Shown here one piece after another: positions 19,644 to 29,659 of a stretch of 51,191 nucleotides of DNA (positions within the stretch are counted from its first letter, which is position 1; each line of letters starts with the position of its first letter). Source of the DNA: Salisapilia sapeloensis (Eukaryota; Oomycota; Peronosporomycetes; Peronosporales; Salisapiliaceae); assembly GCA_023334545.1 (NCBI GenBank), contig JAADVB010000129.1, forward strand, positions 1 to 51,191, written 5' to 3'. The position numbers and the translations under genes are program-made. Under the pieces are notes generated by a model, which was not told where the DNA came from, made no database searches, and saw only the letters and a list, made by a program, of their open reading frames with translations.

Positions 19644-20858
19644 ATGGATCAGAACGATTTCAGGCGTCTACTGTCCACTGGGAGCTCTAGTAAAGGAAAA
19701 CGAGAGCAGTATGGTGGTAAACGCAATCTTTCCGAGCATGACTTGGAGGAAGTGCGGCAATTGAGTCGAAAGAAGCCGAAGAAACCATCGAAAAAGAGCT
19801 CCAAATCGACTCAGTCGACCTCTGAGTCCGAATCGACCGTTGCAAGTAACTATCGCGATCGAGCGGCTGAGCGTCGTAGTGGTGCTACTACAGACATGAT
19901 TGATGCAGAGGAGTACTCTCATCTAGATACGAACCAAAGCAAGTTTTTAGGTGGTGATCTAGAGCACACGCATCTTGTCAAAGGTCTGGACTACGCGCTC
20001 TTGGAACAGTTAAAACGCGAGAAGGAGAAGCTACAGGAAACTAGTGAGAAAAATAGAGCCGAGTCTAGTCGACCAGCAGGTCGAGTGTCGGATGAAGGAA
20101 AGAAGGACGAGGTGGTGTTCCACTCTCGACTCGGTCGATTGGTTCATTACTATGGAGTAGAGAGAACAGCTCCTCGTAGGCGTAGTGTGGAGCCCGTAGA
20201 TGCATTCTTACCAGGTAGAACATTCTATACGTTCCGTCTGACGGGAGGTGAGAGCGTGCCATCGATTGTTCAGCGCAGTAAGGAAGACTGTGTGGATCCG
20301 GACGAAGTGGTGAGTGGCATCGTAGATCCTTCACTCATCGATCGTGTCCGTACGGCGTTGTCTCTGAAGCCGAGAAGAAGTCGTAAGAAAGTGGAGAAGC
20401 CAAAGGAGGAAAAAGTGGAGACTATGGTTGTGGAGGAGACGGAGGATATCTTTAAGGATGTAGGTGACTACGTTCCTGTCGACCAGAGGTCGTCGAGTGA
20501 CTCGACGTTGATGCAAAAGGAGAACACGAAGAGCTACTTTGACGGCTTGAGCGCATCGATTTCAGACGCAAGAGAGGAAGAAGTCAAAAGACAGGAAGAG
20601 AATAAGGACGAGTGGAAATACGCATTGAAGCGTGCGATCCACACGAGAGCTAAGGAGGAGGTAGCAAAGCAGCAGAAACGAGAAGTGGAAGTGGAAGAGT
20701 ATGGCGCTGTGGATGCCGACACAGCGTACGATAGTGAAGACGACGAGATGATGACGACTCGGAAGAAGGAGCTAACCACCAATGACTCCGCCGGTAGAAA
20801 GAAACAGAAGCTACAGAGCGAACTGGACAAGATGAAGCAGATGCCCAAGTCGACGTAG
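19644..20858 (+). CDS. IK: RED/IK spliceosomal B-complex protein
   Basis: The frame is open further upstream, but the convincing ATG is at 19644 (MDQNDFRRLL), giving 404 residues, intronless. The RED_N signature is clear: NYRDRAAERRSG, then FLGGDLEHTHLVKGLDYALL. The middle is highly charged, and the C-terminal region contains YFDGLSASISDA and DADTAYDSEDDE blocks like the RED C-terminus. RED (with SMU1) is required for spliceosome activation at the B complex, in the nucleus. The protein is shorter than human RED (557 residues), mainly because it lacks the long RED repeat tract. Confidence 0.88.
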   Translation: MDQNDFRRLLSTGSSSKGKREQYGGKRNLSEHDLEEVRQLSRKKPKKPSKKSSKSTQSTSESESTVASNYRDRAAERRSGATTDMIDAEEYSHLDTNQSKFLGGDLEHTHLVKGLDYALLEQLKREKEKLQETSEKNRAESSRPAGRVSDEGKKDEVVFHSRLGRLVHYYGVERTAPRRRSVEPVDAFLPGRTFYTFRLTGGESVPSIVQRSKEDCVDPDEVVSGIVDPSLIDRVRTALSLKPRRSRKKVEKPKEEKVETMVVEETEDIFKDVGDYVPVDQRSSSDSTLMQKENTKSYFDGLSASISDAREEEVKRQEENKDEWKYALKRAIHTRAKEEVAKQQKREVEVEEYGAVDADTAYDSEDDEMMTTRKKELTTNDSAGRKKQKLQSELDKMKQMPKST

Positions 20859-21132
20859 CCGAGTTACGTCTGCATTATTTCGGAACACAGGTCTAACCGG
20901 TGTTTGTAATATGAGATTTGTCCCGTATAAGTCTGTCTTGTCCACTGTATACGCTTCATGAGATAAAGGGCCCGTACTAAATCGAGACAAGCAATGATTT
21001 TTGCTCCACTCAAATTGCTTTCGATCGTCTCGAGAGCTTCCGGCGGGACTTCATTTCTACGAAGGTCTCTCTTCCCATCGTTATGTGATCATCTTGGTGC
21101 AAGTATTAACCAAATGATGTCTAGTTAGGACC

Positions 21133-21670
21133 ATGGCTGACGAAATTACTGCTGCGCGTGAAAAGCTTGCTGCCAAGTTTGGCAACGTACGTTACCATTC
21201 GATCGATTCCTTGTACTCTGGTCCTACTCATGTCGATACGATAGGCCCGTACGGGTGGCAAGGGCAGTGTGCGCCGAAAGCACAAGACGACCCGCAAGTC
21301 TGGCGGCGGAGATGACAAGAAGCTCGGCGCGACGCTCAAGAAGCTCGGCGTGACGGCCATCCCGGGTGTCGAGGAGGTCAACCTCTTCAAGGCGGACGGC
21401 CAGGTGCTCCACTTCAACGCGCCTAAGGTCCAGGCGTCCATCGCGTCCAACACGTACGCTGTGTCTGGTGCTGCGCAGAACAAGTCGCTCCAGGAGCTCC
21501 TCCCGGGCATCATCAACCAGCTCGGCCCTGACAACTTGGCGAACTTGAAGCAGATCGCCGAGTCGTACACGGCTGCGCAGAAGAGCGCCCAGGCCGCTGC
21601 CGGTGACGACGACGATGACGACGTGCCGGACCTCGTGGACAACTTTGAGGACGTGAGCAAACAGGATTAA
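21133..21670 (+). CDS. BTF3: Nascent polypeptide-associated complex beta (BTF3)
   Basis: Two exons, 21133..21186 and 21245..21670, with a 58-nt intron and phase 0 join, give 159 residues. The first exon encodes [18 protein letters not shown]; the second starts [14 protein letters not shown], the ribosome-binding motif (RRK.K) of NAC-beta. The NAC domain follows: [19 protein letters not shown], then [20 protein letters not shown]. The tail is acidic ([14 protein letters not shown]). NAC binds near the ribosome exit tunnel and gates signal recognition particle access. Strong GC-ending codon bias fits high expression. Confidence 0.95.
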
Positions 21671-21767
21671 GTCAGAAAGCACGAAACATGGCCCTGCCCA
21701 AGAGAAAATAGGAGGTTTGATCTTTTTTTCCGGTTGTCAAGCTCTACATGTACTCGTCCTCGGTCGT

Positions 21768-22086
21768 CTATTCTCGGATCGTCACGACAGCTTTCTTAAA
21801 GTCCTTTTCCTTATAGACATTCCGTCCAAAGTAAGCACGTTTCCACTTGCCTAGTTACCTGTTAGCATTGTGTCTAGTGGATTAGTCGAGTGGATATACC
21901 TTCGTAGTTCATCGTATTGACTTTGGTCACGTTGAGGCCGTAGAGCTTGGTCAAGTACTCTTTCACGTCGTGCTTGGTGTAGTTGGGCTCGACGCGAAAG
22001 ACGTACTGGTTCGCCGGGGCACCCTTCCGCGGGTTCTTGCCCATGAACGTCACGGCCATGTTCGGAAACCGGAGCTTGTTCCACAT
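21768..22086 (-). CDS. MRPL23: Mitochondrial large-subunit ribosomal protein uL23m
   Basis: Two exons, 22086..21900 and 21850..21768, joined by a 49-nt intron (phase 1), give 89 residues. The reading NKLRFPNMAVTFM, then NQYVFRVEPNYTKHDVKEYL and LYGLNVTKVNTMNYEGKWKR, follows the uL23 fold; the exon join falls in NYEG. uL23m sits at the peptide exit of the mitochondrial large subunit. It is shorter than animal MRPL23, comparable with compact bacterial L23. It is divergent from MPDU1 (170 bp) and convergent with BTF3 (97 bp). Confidence 0.87.
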
Positions 22087-22256
22087 CGCTGTCTCTCGAT
22101 CGACTGCTCTTCCGTTCGCCTTTGCGCCACGAATGCCTCGCGACCTCTCTACAAGATACTTTTGATCGTGGCCACTCCTTTGCAGAGGGACGAAAGCCTC
22201 GAAAGCGATCTTGTAGAGAGGTTCAAGAGTACTCGTCCGACCTCCTGACGTGCTTA

Positions 22257-23230
22257 ATGATGGAAATGACGAGCAAGCTACTAGGCATCTTGCTGCTCTC
22301 TACGACGCTCTATGCGGTTGTTGAGGCACAGAAAGCTACAGAAGAGGCTGCGGCTGTGATTGCAGATGAGCTTGTGAAGGAGGGAAAGCAGGATCCGAGT
22401 CTCTTGTATGGTTTTATCTCGCCCTTGTGCTGGGACGCACTCGTCGTCCGACACCAGTTCACCAACGTCGAGTGCATCAAGCTCGTAGTTAGCAAGATGC
22501 TAGGCTATGCTATCATCGGAGGCAGTCTTATCCTCAAGCTGCCCCAGATCCTCAAGATCGTCGCGGCGAAAGACGTGACGGGGCTCACACCAGCTTCTTT
22601 CTACCTCGAAGTCGCTCTTTACTTGTGCTCTACACTTTATAATGTGCTACTAGGCTATCCTATTAGTACGTGGGGTGAGAATGTCATCATCTTGACCCAA
22701 AACATCATCCTAGTGCTCCTCTTGTGGGCGTATTGCAAGCCGTCGATCTCGTACGCAACTCGATTCGGCCTAACGATCGTCTTTGCCGGTGCTGGAGCAG
22801 CTATCTGGACTGCTCTGCCAGAAGAGTACTACTGGGTGCTCTTGGCAGCGACCATCCCCGTGTCTATCGTCGCTCGTATCCCTCAGGTATGTCCACAGAT
22901 ACATGCAAGTAGATTATAACAAGCTCAGAAACGATTACAGGTCATCTCCAACTTCCAACAAGGGCACACAGGTCAGCTAGCGATGATCACACTTGTGCTC
23001 AATCTAGGCGGATCTGTTGCTCGTCTCTTTACGACTCTACAGGTACTCTATCCTCCTACAATCGTCCCTGCGTCTACTAAGAAAGTGTCTAGGAAACGGG
23101 CGACACGGTGATGCTCATTGGCTTTGGCGTCGGCGCCTTCTTGAACGGCATGCTCGTGCTCCAGGTCCTCGTCTACTGGACGGCGACGAACAAGGCATTG
23201 GCGAGTGCTTCGATGAAGAAAACAGAGTAA
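22257..23230 (+). CDS. MPDU1: MPDU1-like PQ-loop membrane protein
   Basis: Three exons, 22257..22886, 22941..23042 and 23093..23230, give 289 residues. An N-terminal signal-like stretch (LLGILLLSTTLYAVVEA) is followed by FISPLCWDALVVRHQFTNVE and the first PQ-loop (LILKLPQILKIVAAKDVTGL), then the second PQ-loop formed across the first splice (ARIPQVISNFQQGHTGQLAM). This is the MPDU1/Lec35 pattern, needed for use of mannose- and glucose-phosphate-dolichol in the ER lumen. The upstream in-frame extension to 22122 lacks an ATG start. The PAP2 cluster at 33.5-37.4 kb shares dolichyldiphosphatase-like motifs, an interesting but non-adjacent functional link. Confidence 0.88.
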
Positions 23231-23262
23231 CTCGAGATGAAACAATACACTCTTCTACCACT

Positions 23263-24217
23263 TTACGTCGTCTTCCTCGGCTCTTCCTCCTCCGAGTCCG
23301 TATAGTGTTCTGGCGCTCGAGGTTCCGAGCCATCGAGTCTCCTCACTCGACCTTTGGTCGATGGTTTCTTCGGCTGCGACTGATTGAAAAGCGACGGGAA
23401 GTCACTCGAGTTCACGAAAGTTACAAGTTTCGGTCCGTCGATACGACTGTAGGTTCTTATGCTCTGGCCTTGCATCGGCTGTTTAGGCTGGATAGCCTCC
23501 TCCTTCCTCTCCTCCTCGAGCTGCTCTAGTCTAGACAAGGACTGCGTATTCTCGACTTCTGTCTGCACTGCTTCGGCCAGGAGTTCTGCCTGCGTGAGTC
23601 GCACTTCAGGTTTCGAAGGCGGCGGCTTCTTCTTGATGCGAGAAGCAGTCTCTTCCGACTGCCGACGACGATTCTCCTCTGCTCGAGTGGACTTGACGGC
23701 CGTCGAGTGGCGGAGGTTGGGCAGTTCGAACGATCCGCTCGGTTCATTCCGTTTCGCAGGTTTCTCCTCTGGTTGATCTAGACGACGCTTTCGAGTGACG
23801 GATGGGATCGATACGTCCTTCCTCTCCTTGGTTCTCTACGGTCGTAGCGATTGGCATGTGTATTCGATTGGCCTGGCGTTAGGGATAGTAAGTACCGTTC
23901 GTCGTCGCTGCGGTCGCTTTTCGTCTTCTTCACCGTCATGAACGTCTTCATCCGGTGCCTCTTCTTCGTCAAAGTCCGAATCGACGACGTCCTCTTCCTC
24001 TGTAGCATGGAAATGAGCAAAAGATGAATGAAAAAACGTCGTAAGCATCACCTTCTTCCGTCGAGTAGTCCTCATCGTCTCCGTCCTCTCGCCACACGTC
24101 TTGGCCCCAGAAGGCTTCATCTGCCTCGGCTGCTTCCCCAATGAGCTTGTTAATACGCGTACCTCGCGAACTACGCGCAGGTAGACGCTTCGAAGGTCCT
24201 TCGCTTCGGGAGCTCAT
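23263..24217 (-). CDS. VPS72: VPS72/YL1 (Swc2) chromatin protein
   Basis: Three exons, 24217..24052, 23999..23896 and 23835..23263, with introns of 52 and 60 nt, give 280 residues. The N-terminus reads LPARSSRGTRINKLIGEAAE, then an acidic run with DVVDSDFDEEE, the H2A.Z-binding signature of YL1 ('R..R...L....E......DVDSDFD..E'). The rest is charged and helical (RLTQAELLAEAVQTEVEN). YL1 is a subunit of the SWR1/SRCAP and TIP60 remodellers and delivers H2A.Z-H2B. The C-terminal YL1_C domain (YxDP) is not obvious, and the protein ends in DSEEEEPRKTT, so it may be shorter than animal YL1. It is convergent with MPDU1, 32 bp between stops. Confidence 0.83.
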
Positions 24218-24367
24218 GGTAGATTGTATGTCATCTAGGAACATCACTCTGCTCGATAACGTAATCAAATGGTTAAATGACGGCATACAAATTTTAAATC
24301 GACAGCTTTCTTCAGAAACTTCGGAGCTCGTCATTTGGTCATTTAGCAACGTACCAACTACTTAAAG

Positions 24368-25891
24368 ATGCTGCGTCGATCAATCCAACGAACGTCTCCG
24401 TTTTTCCAATTGCGCCATGGACCTCGAGCCATGAGTAGTGGCAGTGGTGTGCAAGAACGTCCGGACATTACGCCAGACTCGATTGCTGAAGACCATGCTG
24501 AGAACTATAAACTTGCTATCGTCGGCACTGGATGGGCCGGGTATCACTTGTTCAATCAGTGCCAAAAGTACCGAGCGGATATTGAAAGTCAAGTCGGCAA
24601 ACCAGTCGACGTCGTCGTCGTGTCTCGACGCAACGTACGGAGTTATATGATATATAAGATGCTTATGATCACTTATGTTTGTTTATCTTGATAGCACTTC
24701 TTGTACACGCCTTTGCTGGCAAGTACGACTGTCGGGACGCTCGAGTTCCGATCCATCATTGAACCATTGCGAGAGCGTTTCTTCCGACATGAAGACGACT
24801 TTCACCACTCGAGCGTCCGTGCCATTGACCCGGACAACAAGAAGCTCCAATTGACGAGCGAGATCGGCAAGCGCGACTACGAACTACCTTATGATACACT
24901 CATTCTCTCTCACGGGTCTCATCCACAGACGTTTGGCATCAAAGGTGTCCAGGAGCATGCCTACTTTCTAAAGGAAGTGGCGCATGCCAGAGCCATTCGC
25001 GACCAAATCCTTGCGAATGTCGAACAAGCGACGGATGTTGGCTTGAGTACGGAGGAAAAGAAGAGGCTGTTGCACTTCGTGGTGGTCGGTGGAGGGCCCA
25101 CTGGCGTCGAGTTCTGTGCCGAGCTATATGATTTCTTGGAACAAGACCTCACACGCATGTATCCGAAGGCATCCAAGCACTTGGCCGTGACGCTTCTGGA
25201 CGCTGGCGACATTCTAACTGGATTCGATAGTGAGCTACGGAACTTTGCCATGCGCAAGCTCCAGTCTCGACCGAACACACGCATCGTGAAGAAGAACTGC
25301 GTCGCGGTAACAGAGGACGGAGTTACGCTAGAAGGTGGAGAGGTACTGTCGTCTGGTATGGTCGTCTGGACGGCTGGTGTCGGTCCGAACGACCTGACGC
25401 GAGCCATCGACAACTTGGGTAAGAGCAAGCGTGGAAACATTCTTACGAACGAGTTCTGCCAAGTGCTGGAGGCGCCGGAAGTCGAGAAGGAGGCTCCATA
25501 CGGTCTCCCGCTGCGCTCCAACATCTTCGCCATCGGAGACTGCGCTGAGATTGACGGCGCTCCCCTGCCAGCCACGGCTCAGAAGGCTGAGGGACAGGCA
25601 GAGTACCTGCTGAAGATGTTCCGAGGTAAGACACAAGTACCTCCTCCAGCGTATGCTTTCCACAACAAGGGTATGATGGCGTACGTGGGTGGTTTCCAAG
25701 GCTTGTTTGAAGGTCATGTACGTGAACACAAGAACGAGGAGGACGACAAGGTCTCCATGAAGGGATTCGTCGCGTGGCTCATCTGGCGATCTGCTTACTT
25801 GACCAAGTTGGGAAATTGGCGATTGCGGATGCAAGTGCCGGTCGACTGGCTCAAGTCCTTGCTGATCGGACGAGACTCTAGTCGATTCTAA
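24368..25891 (+). CDS. NDH2: Type II (alternative) NADH dehydrogenase
   Basis: Two exons, 24368..24634 and 24695..25891, with a 60-nt intron (phase 0), give 487 residues. A basic mitochondrial presequence (MLRRSIQRTSPFFQLRHGPR) precedes the first dinucleotide-binding motif AIVGTGWAGYH; the second is FVVVGGGPTGVEFCAEL. FLYTPLLASTTVGTLEFRSI is diagnostic of NDH-2, as is the C-terminal block with YVGGFQG. These single-polypeptide FAD enzymes oxidise NADH and reduce ubiquinone without proton pumping. No EF-hand insertion is seen, so calcium control is unlikely. It is divergent from VPS72 with 150 bp between starts. Confidence 0.93.
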
Positions 25892-26957
25892 TCTCTCGTC
25901 TGTAGCTGCCATAAAAGATAGAGCGCAGATGCCTTCTTCGTATACGAGTTTATGAACAAGAGGTGGATGGAACTAAGATAGACAAATGGCATTTTGAACC
26001 TATACTTTGGTTATATCACGTCTTTAAACTAGAATAGTAGTGATCATTGTGTGACTACCGAGTATTGATATAAGCGTCCAACTTTTATATGTCACTTGCC
26101 CGAACAGGCTGCAGACCTTGACGGACGAGTAACTTGATACAGATAGCTATTCGAAATGGAACTTCCAAAGTAAGAAATTTATGAGCTTTTAGACACTCCA
26201 GATATCGATAGGCCTGGATATATCCGGTTATGCAGCACGCCACATTTTTCTGGGGTATCCTTGCTAGGTCAGTTCAGTCGCGCTACGCTAGTTCGACGAC
26301 TTTCCGCTTTCCTCTAAGGCATGCAAGCTATCACGTAGATAGTATGGAATTTTTCACATTGGGACAAAAGGGCTCTGGCGTGCTATTAAAACATTGAAGG
26401 CGAAAAGTTGTGGAAGTGGGCTACATTTAATGTCCTGCACATCCCATCGAAATGGAACGCACGCAATACATATTCTTCATCGAAAATGACAAATGGTCGA
26501 GTCTAGAGTATCATTGCATCTGTATGTCCTTTAAAACAAATACCAAAGTTGAAGTTTTTGGGTGTTGGGGGCTACGTTTGTAATGCTAGAAGGTAGATCT
26601 TCGCAGTTTTAATATGCTGCTTTGTACATTGCAACAAGGGATATGGCACTTGGTCATTTGACCCCTTTTCCATTGTACATTCCAGTACACTACTCTACAA
26701 AACGCAAAATCATATCACTTCGCCAAAATTGACATGGCAATCCGCGTGCTCTTCCTCTTAGGACTAGGGGTTTGGGTTATTTAAGCTCGTTGATTGGCTA
26801 AAACCAAGGCTCGACCAAACTCGACAGCCAGACTTGGGCTGTAGACACGTTCTATATTTTTTGCCCAGACTATACCCAGTCCTTGCGATAGCGAAGGCGG
26901 GTCGGCCATTTTCTTTCCAGCTCATTTCCCAACTTGCTTTGCTACCACCATTTCAAG
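25892..26957 (+). other. Gene-poor intergenic region upstream of bZIP gene
   Basis: About 1.07 kb between the NDH-2 stop and the bZIP start, clearly more A/T-rich than the flanking genes. All frames are interrupted, and no coding run, tRNA shape or long repeat was seen by eye. It contains a CCAAT-type sequence (tgattggcta, near 26792) and repeated tgtacatt at about 26624 and 26684. Given its length relative to other spacers here, it probably holds an extended promoter of the bZIP gene. Confidence 0.45.
26920..26938 (+). promoter_or_regulatory. Oomycete initiator-like element of bZIP gene
   Basis: The sequence gctcatttcccaacttgct lies 20-38 bp before the bZIP ATG at 26958. It matches the oomycete Inr/FPR core promoter consensus GCTCATTYYNCAWTTT at all but one position of the conserved part. 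Known for oomycetes: transcription starts within this element. It would give the bZIP mRNA a leader of roughly 20-35 nt. Confidence 0.5.
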
Positions 26958-27959
26958 ATGTCAATTTCATATTCGGCTGCTTCATGCACATATCCAGCAC
27001 TGATCATTGACCCGATGTCTTCGCTCAACAATTTCAATATCGAGTCCTTCTTTGACGAGTTACCGGAACTCCTCAATCTGGAGATTACTGCTCCTAGGTA
27101 TCGTCTCTAGTATTGTAATTTCCACTATCTTAAACTTTTAATAGCTAATGTCATCGGTATAGCGTGTATCCTACCAGCATGTACGCAACGGATCATGCGC
27201 CTATTAAGATGGATCCATTGTCAACTATCACCGATCCCTACGCAACTCAGCAGCAACCACCAAGTCCCAGCGACAGATACACTTCGTCCTCTTCATCCTT
27301 CCTCGAGCCGATATCCATGCCACATTTTAATCCATTTTGCCATCTGGATTCCACTGCCATTGAAAGCTCATACACCGCGTGCGCTCATGGCAATGTGGAA
27401 ACTACGCCAACATCCACTGTGAACCATCACTTGACAAGCACACTTCCTCCTTCTTGTCAAGACTCACCAGCACAAGCAAAGCCCAAGCAAGAATCAGAAA
27501 AGGAGCGCCTGAGAACGCGTCAGCGTGGGTATGAAAGAGCTTACCGTAAACGCAAGCGAGTAAGTAAAGTATACGACGTACGCTTGTTCTTATAACAGGT
27601 CTAACTGCGTGTATCTGTAGGAGAGTTTCAAGAAACAGCGTAGAAATTGGATCGAGCTAGAGACGAAACTGCGCAAGATCCAAGCAAGCAACAATCGCTC
27701 AGTTACCGTACCATCTAAAGTCGAGCCGACTTCCTTCCAGAGCAAGGTCGAGAAGCTAAAGATGGAAGCGAAGGCACTGACAATGGACGTCATCTACCTG
27801 CGCTCCGTGAAAGCTTGGAGCGAAGCTGCAAAACTACGGAATTACCGCAAATCTTCAGAGCTGATGAATGTAGCCTTGTCGGCTGTTGCTTCGGGTGGTA
27901 TGGCTGATGAGCAACCGCCCCATCCGATCTCGACGGCAAGGTTCGAGTTTTCTTGGTAG
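26958..27959 (+). CDS. bZIP transcription factor with Asn-to-Gly basic region
   Basis: Three exons, 26958..27097, 27163..27559 and 27621..27959, with introns of 65 and 61 nt, give 291 residues. The N-terminal 160 residues are Ser/Pro/Thr/Gln-rich with an acidic patch (SFFDELPELLNLE) that looks like an activation region. The basic region is RQRGYERAYRKRKRESFKKQ, formed across the second splice, followed by WIELETKLRKIQ and a weak leucine-zipper-like helix. The canonical N-X7-R signature reads G-X7-R: Gly where Asn contacts DNA, while the Ala at +4 and Arg at +6 and +8 are kept. Oomycetes are known to have bZIPs with substituted Asn. DNA binding specificity is therefore open. Confidence 0.7.
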
Positions 27960-29244
27960 GGGGTTATTCCAAGTATTCACGTTGGGAAGAAACTGCTCGG
28001 AAGAAATAACCTAGTGTTTTCAGAGCACATCGACTTGGGCACAAGTACTTTGCTTTTCATTTTCTACCAAACCGCTAGTATATTCAAGAAGGTTGCGTGC
28101 ATGTAAGATCTCTTGTCGATCTAAAGAGTAAATATAACAAATAAGCTTTTGTCAAGCTATATGACTTGCCTTCTTTCGTCTCATTCTATTTTTATGATGT
28201 CTACTTGTGAGTGTCCTATCGATAGTATGTCAACACGGAAACACAAGATGCTCAAAATGGTATCTCCGAATACTCTTTAGTTGTGGTATTGCGTTCTGTT
28301 CTTAGAAGCTGCACGGAGGCTCACAATCATACATAAGCATAAGGAATTCGTAGAACACGAAAAAGGTTCATAAGCCTACAAAATATAATGTGAGTGGGTT
28401 TCCTATGCCTCTATACGTTCGAAAGAGATAGTTGCAAATGGACGAAAAAGTAGCTGTACAAGAAGTTCAAGCTCGCCAATGACATCGATCCAATACACAA
28501 GCAATTTTGGAAGCTACTCTCATGGCTCATACAAAGAGCCTAATTTGATCTTAGACTTCATGCTTTGAGTGTTTCGAAGCTCTTAGCGACACTGTACGTT
28601 CGGAAATCAAGCCCGGCTAGCACAGATTCCAGACCTGGACTGCACGGAGTTTTCATGGAAATCTAGTGTTGGAACCTTAAATTGCTGGTTGAGCGTATCG
28701 TATGTATTGTTAGGCTTGCTGGGATCTTTCGACTCGTCTAAACTCAATGCGTCTAGCGTGCGCTGGACAGTGGGGTCAAGTTACCATATAGAACCAAGTT
28801 TCCAAAGCGAGATCACTGTACATTGTGCACATCTACGAAATCTTTAGTGTCTCGAGATAAGACGGAGATCAAAGTTTTCATCAACATTGCTAAGACAATA
28901 GCCTTTCTTCGACTGACAATTGCTCTTCATCTTTGCTTCGATGTGGAGTGGTCGCCGACTCCAAATCTAGCGTTGCTTTCCGAACTTTGACTCTATCATA
29001 TGCTTCTATACGACATTTCTCCTCCGTACGAAAAAAAGATAACACCAGATAGAAAGTGTTGCTCATTGGCAATGGTATCCTTATCAAATAACACAACGGT
29101 CTACTTCCAACCCGTTCGGATTGAATAGGTCGATCGGGTCGAGTACTCGTCACTCTGATTCGCTAATAATAACTCCTAGCTTTCTGATTGGTCTTAAACG
29201 GATGGCATCGACACGAACAAATCAAAGCAAACGAAGAGATCATC
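27960..29244 (+). other. Gene-poor intergenic region, no gene seen
   Basis: About 1.28 kb between the bZIP stop and mL41. The composition is A/T-rich, stops are frequent in all frames and I see no splice-linked coding run. An 87-codon minus-strand frame at 28890-29153 has no recognisable content. No repeat longer than about 12 bp was noticed. Confidence 0.45.
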
Positions 29245-29571
29245 ATGGGGCTCTTGGATGGCGTTCTCGTCGGTCTAGCTCGAAGCAGCAAGTTTGGCAA
29301 ACCGCACTCGATGCGTCCACTAACATCCAAGCGTGCCAACCGTCGGTTCTACAAAGGTAAGGGTGCACGGACGGAAGGTCGTCACGCCAAGCGCGGCCGG
29401 TACGTCGTCGACCCGGAAAAGCAGCTCGAGCTCCAAGTGCCGGACCTCACTGGTTTCAAGGTATCTCTCTAATGTCTTACGAGTACTGGGCAATTTCTAA
29501 CATGTATGCACTCGTAGCTCAAGGCGTACGTGTCTCCTTTGGCGCCGAACCGCCCTCCGTCCTCCAACTAG
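29245..29571 (+). CDS. MRPL41: Mitochondrial large-subunit ribosomal protein mL41
   Basis: Two exons, 29245..29460 and 29518..29571, joined by a 57-nt intron (phase 0), give 89 residues. The N-terminus has a basic segment (TSKRANRRFYKGKGARTEGR), and the join creates VPDLTGFKLKAYVSPLAPNR, nearly identical in pattern to 'VPDLTGFKLKPYVSYLAP' of animal mL41. The protein belongs to the mitochondrial large ribosomal subunit. It lacks the C-terminal 45-50 residues of the human protein, ending shortly after the conserved block. An upstream open stretch exists but the ATG at 29245 (MGLLDGV) mirrors the human MGVLAAA start. Confidence 0.87.
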
Positions 29572-29659
29572 AGCAGTAGGAAGACCAGCGGACATGGATC
29601 TGAAGACGTACAATCGATCGAGAACGAAATAATACAGTGTTGGTTTCCCTACAAGCTTC

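Noticed and set aside
28890-29153. 87-codon minus-strand frame in the gene-poor region
   Set aside because: No hydrophobic or domain pattern, and the region is AT-rich with many stops around it.
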